Shown one piece after another: positions 39,601-44,828 of a DNA stretch of 44,828 bases. The DNA lies in contig CAZWFQ010000027.1 in assembly GCA_964633225.1 (NCBI GenBank), positions 1 through 44,828 on the forward strand. Direction: 5' to 3'. The translations under genes were made by a program, and so were the position numbers. Numbering within the stretch: the first letter of the stretch is position 1; each line of letters starts with the position of its first letter. This DNA comes from JAKQIM01 sp964633225 (lineage in GTDB: Bacteria > Chloroflexota > Anaerolineae > Anaerolineales > UBA4823). The notes beneath the pieces are model-generated. The model searched no databases. It saw nothing but the letters and a program-made list of their open reading frames with translations, and was not told the DNA's origin.

Positions 39601-42600
39601 GGCGATCCGAGCGTGGAAGTGCCGGTGGTGCTGTATGTGGAACCGGCAGCTACCCAAGGCCAGGTCGACGGCACGGTCACCAGTGACCGCCCCGGCGGCC
39701 CGCTGGAAGCCACGCTCGTCATCGAGGACAGCGGCGGCGTGACCTACACCGTCACCAGCGATCCGGATACGGGCTACTACTCCTACTGGCTGGAAGAGGG
39801 CACTTACACCGTCACCGCCAGCTTCCCGGGTTACCTGGATGGCGCAGCAGTGGTTGTGATCACCGCTGGCGCTCTCACCACGCAGGATTTCGAGCTGGTG
39901 CTGGATGCGCCGGATATCTCGGTGGCCCCGGGTTCCCTGGATGTCACCGTCACCTTTGGCGACAGCATCAGCGAGACGCTGACGGTTGAGAACAACGGCA
40001 CACTGCCGTTGGACTTCGAGATCAGCGAAGGCGATGAGGCCTACAGCCCCAACGCCGGCGAGGATGTGCTGGTGGTCGCTAATGATACGGCCGCCGCCAC
40101 CGCCATGGAAACGGCTCTGACTGCCAATGGCTACTCCTATCTGCGGGTGACTACTACGGCTTTCAATGCGATGCCGGTGGCGGATATCCTGGCGTACAAG
40201 GCGGTCTTCCATGCTGGCAACTCGTATTCTACGAGCACACAGCCCAAGCTGATCGAGTACCTGGATGCGGGCGGCAGCCTGTATATCTCAGATAATGATC
40301 TGGGCTTCTTCAACAACACGACCGTTTTCTACCAGACCTACTTGCAGGCTACGTACGTTTCGGATGCGCCAGCTAACACGGCCATCACAGGTGAGGATAT
40401 TATGGCTGGGTTCAACCCGGACATCTCGGCAGACCCCTACCCAGATGACTTCACTGTGAATGCCGAAGGCACGCTGATCTTCCGCTATGCGGGCGGCACG
40501 GCAGCCGGCGTTGCGGTAGATCGCGCTGGCTACAAGGCCATCTACACCTCCTTCGATTTCGATGACATTGCGAATGTGGCAGATGAAACCGAGCTGGTCT
40601 CCCGCGTGGCAGGTTACCTGATGGGAAGCGATATCCTGTGGGTAACCGAGGAGCCTATCTCGGGTACTGTCTCGGTCGGCGGCTCGCTGGGTGTGGATGT
40701 GACCTTTGACTCCAGCGTGGTGCTTGAGCCGGGCGTCTACCAGGCCAACCTGAGCTTCAAGAGCAACGATCCGATTGACAACCGCCTGAACGTTCCGGTG
40801 ACGATGACCGTGGAACCGACGGCTGACCTGGGTCTGCTGGAAGGTACCGTCACCAGCGACCGCCCAGGCGGCCCGTTGGAGGCCACGCTGGTCATCGAGG
40901 ACAGCGGCGGCGTGACCTACACTGTCACCAGCGATCCGGCCACCGGTACCTACTACCGCTGGCTGTACGAAGGCAACTACACCGTCACCGCCAGCGCCCC
41001 CGGCTACTTGCCGGATGAGGCCGTGGTGGTGATCGTGGGCACGCAAACCACGGTGCAGGACTTCGAACTGATCCTGGAACAGCCAGAGATCGTGGTGGAT
41101 CCGCTCTCGATGGAAGAGACCCTGGTGTTCGGCGAAGTGGCCAGCCAGACTCTGTACATCGATAACATCGGATACGCCGATCTCGAGTTCAGCCTGCGCG
41201 AGCAGGACCGCGGCACTTACCCGCTGGCAGCACAGCCAGCGCCCGTGGGCGCCCCCGCCCCTGTAGCAGCCGTTGAGCCCGAGATCATGCGCCTGCCCGA
41301 TGGCTCAGTAGACTGTGCCGCTTACGAGAACTACCCGCTCTTTGAGCCAGTTGAGGTTGCGGCAGCGTGTGGCAATCCTGAACTTGCCCAGACGATCGTG
41401 GGCGCAAATGCACCTGCTGCTCCTACCGATATGGGCTATGCCCAAGACGTGCGCAATGATCGGTTTGTCTCCTTTGCGCTGAACAACTGGCCTGGGCAGA
41501 CGATAATCAGTGTTGACAATTCTGTCTACGGCATGGACTTTGATCCCACGGGCACCATCCTGTATGCCCTCAACGACACCACGGGTCAACTGGGTACAAT
41601 TGACCTGGCCACCGGCGCCTTCACCGGCCTGGTTTCCTGCCCGCCTGGCGGTGGAGCAGCCAACTGGAGCGGTCTGACGATCGACCCGATGTCGGGCGTG
41701 TTCTATGGCTCCACGGCGACCGACCTCTTCATCATCGATCCTGCCACGGGCGCCAGCACTCTGGTTGGTAGCTTTGGCACCACGCTGATGATCGAAATCG
41801 CCATCAACGCCGAAGGCGCCATGTATGGCCACGATATCGGCACCGACTCGATCTACTCGATTGACATCGCCACTGGCGCGGCTACGCTGATCGGCCTGAC
41901 CGGTTACGCAGCCAACTACGCCCAGGGCATGGATTTCGACAACGATGACGGCACGCTGTACATCTGGCTGTACATGGGCAGCGATGCCAATGTGTATGGT
42001 ACGGTGAACCTGACTACCGGTGCGGTAACCCCGCTGGCAACTACGAACCCGGGTGGTGAGTTTGAAGGCGCCACCCAGACCGTAGGCGCAGCTGATATCC
42101 CCTGGCTGAGCGAGGATCCCATCAGCGGTACCATCCCGATGGATGAAACCGGCGAAGTAGCTGTGACGTTTGACTCTTCACAGGTACCTGAACCCGGCAC
42201 CTACATCGGCACGCTGCACGTCAACAGCAATGACCCCTACGAGAACCACCAGACCATCGCAGTGACCCTGACTGTGCTGCCCAGCGGCGAAATCGGCCTG
42301 CTGGATGGCATTGTGGAATCGATGGGTTACTGCGATGCCAACCCGGCCCCGGTTGAGGCGGAGATCATCGCCGAGAACGGCGCGGGTGACACCTGGACGA
42401 TCCTGAACGACGGCACCACGGGCTACTACTCTCGCTGGCTGCCTGCTGACACCTATACACTGACCGCCAGCGCGGCTGATCACATCAGCAGCGCGGAGGT
42501 AGTTGTGGTGGTTTCAGAGCAGATGACCACCACGCAGGACTTTGAACTGCGCTGGCTGGCTCCCTGCCTGATCGTGGATCCGGCTGAGTTCGATGTGACG

Positions 42601-44454
42601 GTGGCCCAAGGTTACAGCCGCACCCTTGATCTGGACCTGGTTAACATGGGTGCGCTGGGCACGGACTTCGAACTGAGCGAGACCGCTGGCGGCTATACTT
42701 CGACGCTGATGCTGCCTGGCTCTACTACTGCCATCGAGAGTAAAGTAGAAGTGACGATCGGCGATCTGGTCTTCTCGACTTCAACCTTACCGAGTGGCGT
42801 TGCGAAAGTGCCGCAGAGCGCACCCAAGGGGCCGGATGCGGTCTCCATCACACACTCGGCCAGCCAGACGATCATAGCGGGCAACTCGGTCTCCTGCAAC
42901 GCGGGCGGCTTGCATTCCGACAACAGCTACCTGCGCGTTTTTACGCTGGCTGACTTCGGCATCACAGGCCCCTTTGATATCACCAGTGTGGATATCGGCA
43001 TCGAGACAGCGGCTGGTGCGGGTGGAACGCAACCAGTGGATGTCAACCTGTACACGCTCTCTGGCTCGTTGATCTGGGCGAACATGACCCTGATCGGCAC
43101 CACCAGCACGACGGTTAGCGATCAATCGCTCTCGATTGTGACCATCCCGGTGGAGGGCACGGCTCCGGCTGGCTCGACCCTGGTGGTGGAGTTCTTCACA
43201 CCAGATGGCCAGGCGGCTGGTCACTCGTTGTTCGTTGGCTCGAACAACCTCGGCCAGACGGCCCCCTCGTACCTGGCGGCGGCTGACTGCGGCATAACTG
43301 AGCCGGGGGATACGGCTGGTATCGGTTTCCCGGAGATGCAAATTGTGATGAATGTGACCGGTGAAGTTGGTTCTGGCGACGTGCCGTGGGTGTTCGAAAC
43401 CCCGGTTACCGGTACGGTGGATGCCGACAGTGCCTTCACGGTGGACATGACCTTCGTGGCTACGGAGACCATGCCGCTGGGCACCTACACGGCGACCCTG
43501 GTTGTGGCGAGCGACGATCCGGAAAATGACCCGATCGAGGTTCCGCTGACGATGCACGTTGTGGAAGAGTACGTTGCCCCGACGGCGGAATTCACGGCCA
43601 CCAGCCCGGTGTGCCAGGGTGAGCCGGTTGTCTTTGTCAACCTGACTGATCCAGGCATTCCGAGCGACGGCACCTACCTGTGGGACTTCGGCGACGGCAT
43701 CACCGATACGGTTGCTGACCCATCCCATATCTATGCTGAGGCGGGCACCTACACGGTGACCCTGACGGCCTGCAACGAAGGCGGCTGCGATGACTTCAGC
43801 CTGGATGTGGAGATCCTGCCGCTGCCAGTGGCTGGCTTCAGCTACGTGGCTACCGACCTGAGCGTGGTCTTCACCAACGAATCGACCGATGCCGACACTT
43901 ACGCATGGGACTTTGGCGATGAGATCACCGATACGGTTGCCAGCCCGACCCATGTCTACGCCGAAGCGGGGACCTACACGGTAACGCTGTGGGCCTTCAA
44001 CGACTGCGGTGTGGCGATGGTCGAGGAGGTGATCACGGTGGTTGAAACGCCTGCTGGTGCTGACCTGTCTCTGACGAAGGAAGGCCCGGCGAGCGTGGAT
44101 GCAGGCGCTACCATCACCTACACGCTGACGGTGGCGAATGCTGGCCCCGGCCCGGCGCTGAATGTGGTGTTGGAAGACACCCTGCCGGCTGGTGTGACCT
44201 TCGTTTCGGCCACTACGCCCTGCACGCAAACGGGCGGTGTGGTAACCTGTGCGCTGGGTGAGGTTGCCAGCGGCGCTTCGGCGGTGATCGAGATTGTGGT
44301 CACCGCGCCTGAGACGCCTGGCACGATCACCAACAACGCTGTGGTGAGCTCCGATACGACCGATCCGGACGAGGCCAACAACGAGGCGGCTCTTGATACC
44401 GTGATCGCGCAGGTTGAGTGGGATATCTTCCTGCCGATCCTGTTCAAGGGCTAA
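36682..44454 (+). CDS. Giant secreted subtilisin-like protease with Ig-like, PKD and DUF11 domains
   Basis: The 2590-residue protein has a signal peptide (FSVLLLAGMLLGLVQPLPVKA), a propeptide, and an S8 peptidase domain with the full triad: D211 in NIDTGANYSH, H259 in NNGHGSGTMG and S443 in GTSGASPHTAG; N335 is the oxyanion Asn. Several carboxypeptidase-regulatory-like domains follow (GTVTDASTSDLLQGVTI and relatives). They alternate with a duplicated domain of about 180 residues (735-914 and 1125-1304) and with choice-of-anchor-type Ig domains. A propeller-like segment lies near 1610-1800, two PKD domains at about 2300-2455 (YLWDFGDG, YAWDFGDE) and a DUF11 domain at about 2461-2573. It ends WDIFLPILFKG, similar to the tail of the Ycf48-like protein. 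An extracellular adhesive protease feeding on polymers or proteins is likely. Confidence 0.93.
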   Translation: MSSKMWQRIFSVLLLAGMLLGLVQPLPVKAAAPAEEPTLASIDSDLLVELEQNGSAAFFVMMDAKADLSEAEKITDWSERGWFVYNALLETARTSQAEVIAYAKKNGIEYRSFYTNNSVYFPNGTGQMVQDLAAIAGVERLRLEGYATIQPEELAPTYGPEITEPASPDAYGYNLTTLAPAASGGLYGMQAVQVWETYGIKGNGIVVANIDTGANYSHEALVRQYRGNNGDGTFDHNYNWYLPTSGCGDGTYACDNNGHGSGTMGIMVGETADLSEQIGIAPEATWMACKGCEENNCSDAALTGCADWMVAPCAIGDDPGDPSCDPDMRPHIINNSWGGPGGDTWYQAYVQAWVAAGMFPAFSAGNDYTCNSLGSPGDNPESFGTAAHSSAGENTYAGGPSTFYPNPSCDPDLHEIDPHISSPTFGRTSDMTPGLYYNLSGTSGASPHTAGAVALIWAANPSYIGNIEGTFTALEQSANHDYFSETGCGKPACAGSNNWPNYEYGWGFLDALAAVEYVGVGEMGALDGTVTDASTSDLLQGVTITAEPEGSGGSQSATTDASGYYTMSLMAGFYTVTATSPYYTTDFATHIEIVTDTVTTQDFVLDAKGVLWGYVTDADSGFGLDATVTADNGESLNTNPSDGAYELYLDAGTYAVTAAATDYAPETATGLVIVSGDDLQQDFALLAAVSFAPTPLELTLTLGDDGTVPVTLTNNQPTAYDFEFVEALGEYVPMAGEDVLVVANDTAAATAMETALTANGYSYLRVTTTAFNAMPVADILAYKAVFHAGNSYSTSTQPKLIEYLDAGGSLYISDNDLGFFNNTTVFYQTYLQATYVSDAPANTAITGEDIMAGFNPDISADPYPDDFTVNAEGTLIFRYAGGTAAGVAVDRAGYKAIYTSFDFDDIANVADETELVARVMDYLAAQGVPWFAIDPASGTVPATDHINATAAFTATAALGVAQPGEYHMDLVVDGDPSVEVPVVLYVEPAATQGQVDGTVTSDRPGGPLEATLVIEDSGGVTYTVTSDPDTGYYSYWLEEGTYTVTASFPGYLDGAAVVVITAGALTTQDFELVLDAPDISVAPGSLDVTVTFGDSISETLTVENNGTLPLDFEISEGDEAYSPNAGEDVLVVANDTAAATAMETALTANGYSYLRVTTTAFNAMPVADILAYKAVFHAGNSYSTSTQPKLIEYLDAGGSLYISDNDLGFFNNTTVFYQTYLQATYVSDAPANTAITGEDIMAGFNPDISADPYPDDFTVNAEGTLIFRYAGGTAAGVAVDRAGYKAIYTSFDFDDIANVADETELVSRVAGYLMGSDILWVTEEPISGTVSVGGSLGVDVTFDSSVVLEPGVYQANLSFKSNDPIDNRLNVPVTMTVEPTADLGLLEGTVTSDRPGGPLEATLVIEDSGGVTYTVTSDPATGTYYRWLYEGNYTVTASAPGYLPDEAVVVIVGTQTTVQDFELILEQPEIVVDPLSMEETLVFGEVASQTLYIDNIGYADLEFSLREQDRGTYPLAAQPAPVGAPAPVAAVEPEIMRLPDGSVDCAAYENYPLFEPVEVAAACGNPELAQTIVGANAPAAPTDMGYAQDVRNDRFVSFALNNWPGQTIISVDNSVYGMDFDPTGTILYALNDTTGQLGTIDLATGAFTGLVSCPPGGGAANWSGLTIDPMSGVFYGSTATDLFIIDPATGASTLVGSFGTTLMIEIAINAEGAMYGHDIGTDSIYSIDIATGAATLIGLTGYAANYAQGMDFDNDDGTLYIWLYMGSDANVYGTVNLTTGAVTPLATTNPGGEFEGATQTVGAADIPWLSEDPISGTIPMDETGEVAVTFDSSQVPEPGTYIGTLHVNSNDPYENHQTIAVTLTVLPSGEIGLLDGIVESMGYCDANPAPVEAEIIAENGAGDTWTILNDGTTGYYSRWLPADTYTLTASAADHISSAEVVVVVSEQMTTTQDFELRWLAPCLIVDPAEFDVTVAQGYSRTLDLDLVNMGALGTDFELSETAGGYTSTLMLPGSTTAIESKVEVTIGDLVFSTSTLPSGVAKVPQSAPKGPDAVSITHSASQTIIAGNSVSCNAGGLHSDNSYLRVFTLADFGITGPFDITSVDIGIETAAGAGGTQPVDVNLYTLSGSLIWANMTLIGTTSTTVSDQSLSIVTIPVEGTAPAGSTLVVEFFTPDGQAAGHSLFVGSNNLGQTAPSYLAAADCGITEPGDTAGIGFPEMQIVMNVTGEVGSGDVPWVFETPVTGTVDADSAFTVDMTFVATETMPLGTYTATLVVASDDPENDPIEVPLTMHVVEEYVAPTAEFTATSPVCQGEPVVFVNLTDPGIPSDGTYLWDFGDGITDTVADPSHIYAEAGTYTVTLTACNEGGCDDFSLDVEILPLPVAGFSYVATDLSVVFTNESTDADTYAWDFGDEITDTVASPTHVYAEAGTYTVTLWAFNDCGVAMVEEVITVVETPAGADLSLTKEGPASVDAGATITYTLTVANAGPGPALNVVLEDTLPAGVTFVSATTPCTQTGGVVTCALGEVASGASAVIEIVVTAPETPGTITNNAVVSSDTTDPDEANNEAALDTVIAQVEWDIFLPILFKG
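38884..39422 (+). repeat. 539-bp perfect direct repeat, copy 1
   Basis: This segment of the protease gene is identical, base for base, to 40054-40592 (offset 1170 bp). It encodes a domain starting AGEDVLVVANDTAAATAMET. Sequence outside the segment is similar but diverged, including synonymous sites. Confidence 0.95.
40054..40592 (+). repeat. 539-bp perfect direct repeat, copy 2
   Basis: Second copy of the identical segment. It lies in the same frame, so the protein carries the domain twice with a 390-residue period. Flanking carboxypeptidase-regulatory-like modules (TSDRPGGPLEATLVIEDSGG in both) show that the whole unit was duplicated. Confidence 0.95.
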
Positions 44455-44473
44455 ACCTACTAGGAATGGCAAT

Positions 44474-44511
44474 TGGGGCTGTCCCAAAAGGTACGCTTTG
44501 GGGCAGCCCCA
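44474..44511. terminator. Strong hairpin after the protease gene
   Basis: Arms 44474-44488 and 44497-44511 pair over 15 bp with one U-G wobble and an 8-nt loop. The left arm, TGGGGCTGTCCCAAA, resembles the left arm of the hairpin at 25899. There is no T-tract, but it lies 20 nt after the stop codon. Confidence 0.6.
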
Positions 44512-44535
44512 CCCCAAGAAGTTGTAGGTTTATCT

Positions 44536-44577
44536 AAAAAAGTAAGATTGTGCGACAAGGCACAATCTTACTTTTTT
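44536..44577. terminator. Bidirectional intrinsic terminator
   Basis: GTAAGATTGTGC and GCACAATCTTAC pair perfectly over 12 bp around a 6-nt loop. The stem is flanked by A6 on the left and a T8 tract on the right, so it can terminate transcription in both directions. It is the main terminator of the giant protease gene. Confidence 0.9.
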
Positions 44578-44657
44578 TTGTGGTATCAGTAGGTCTTGGT
44601 GAGTTGTTGAGGGGAAATCGCCCTACAAGGCCCTTTAAGCATATTGAAAACATTGCA

Positions 44658-44728
44658 ACCTTACAAATTTGTATTGACGATTTGCTAAATTGGTGATTTA
44701 ATGGCCAAACCTTGAAAATTTGTAAGGT
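44658..44728. repeat. 13-bp perfect inverted repeat in the terminal intergenic DNA
   Basis: ACCTTACAAATTT (44658-44670) and AAATTTGTAAGGT (44716-44728) are exact reverse complements 45 nt apart. The AT-rich end of the window from 44578 to 44828 holds no convincing gene. The element could be an intergenic repeat or part of an operator. Confidence 0.5.
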
Positions 44729-44828
44729 CTTGGACGGGTACGCATTCCAAGAGCAGGTCACCGATACGGCCCTGGCTGCTTTTTTTGGTCCCTGTAATAT
44801 CCCCCCTGTTTTGCAAACAATCAAATAA

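Noticed and set aside
38884..40592. Large direct repeats considered as mobile element or CRISPR
   Set aside because: There are only two in-frame copies within one protein-coding gene and no spacers, terminal repeats or transposase.
44474..44511. GGGGCTGTCCC hairpin considered as an insertion-sequence end
   Set aside because: No transposase, no partner end at a plausible distance and no target duplication; a terminator-like hairpin is the simpler reading.
42787..44517. Long minus-strand open frame (576 codons) opposite the protease gene
   Set aside because: It is rich in Arg and His, has no domain pattern, and mirrors the codon bias of the well-supported sense gene. The same holds for the antisense frames at 39118-40212 and 40288-41046.

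Overview
The window reads as a scaffold from a Chloroflexota bacterium, most likely class Anaerolineae. The evidence is the mix of gene families: a zinc-ribbon/class III cyclase/ATPase/TPR protein, Ycf48-like and subtilisin-like giant secreted proteins ending in a short FLP/YLP tail, a MoeA-PBP fusion, and very long TPR proteins. This is inference, because there is no rRNA or marker gene to test it. Two runs of exactly 100 N (21736-21835 and 33883-33982) show that it is a scaffold.

Layout. 1-5.4 kb (+, one gene on -): a secreted Ycf48/BNR-repeat protein, a small membrane methyltransferase, a soluble SAM methyltransferase overlapping glycogen synthase glgA. 5.4-10.5 kb (-): a cyclase/ATPase/TPR signalling protein preceded 2 nt upstream by a membrane-anchored beta-lactamase-fold protein. 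10.5-24.2 kb (-): a compact eight-gene operon. In transcription order it encodes a TIM-barrel protein, an FtsZ homologue, a 60-residue membrane protein (split by an artificial gap), a second TIM-barrel protein that has lost its glycosidase glutamates, a divergent LCP-like membrane protein, a 107-residue two-helix membrane protein, a 1930-residue TPR protein and a gingipain/caspase-like (C25) protein. It ends at a strong intrinsic terminator (10515-10562). 24.4-25.9 kb (+): a lipoprotein. 26-30.6 kb (-): an operon rpoN - PAS/GAF histidine kinase - NtrC-type activator. 30.8-36.4 kb (+): proline dehydrogenase, a UbiA prenyltransferase, MoeA, a gap, a MoeA-PBP fusion and a CheY-like protein. 36.7-44.5 kb (+): a 2590-residue secreted subtilisin-like protein with a 539-bp perfect internal repeat, followed by terminator hairpins.

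The most interesting unit is the 10.5-24.2 kb operon. On the minus strand, about 20 nt plus a -12 element upstream of its first start codon, there is a near-consensus sigma-54 promoter, TTGGCATAACTCTTGCA (24253-24269). A better match, TTGGCACAAAACTTGCA (30643-30659), precedes rpoN itself. The window therefore seems to carry a self-contained circuit: sigma-54, a cytosolic sensor kinase and an activator without a DNA-binding domain, driving their own operon and a neighbouring operon built round an FtsZ homologue. That FtsZ has Asn in place of the T7-loop catalytic Asp (E. coli D212 equivalent), which predicts very slow GTP hydrolysis and unusually stable filaments. Its partners (dead-glycosidase folds, LCP-like protein, small membrane proteins, TPR scaffold, C25 protease) suggest an envelope-associated assembly rather than ordinary division. 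I know of no described system with this composition. Its function is not readable from sequence alone.
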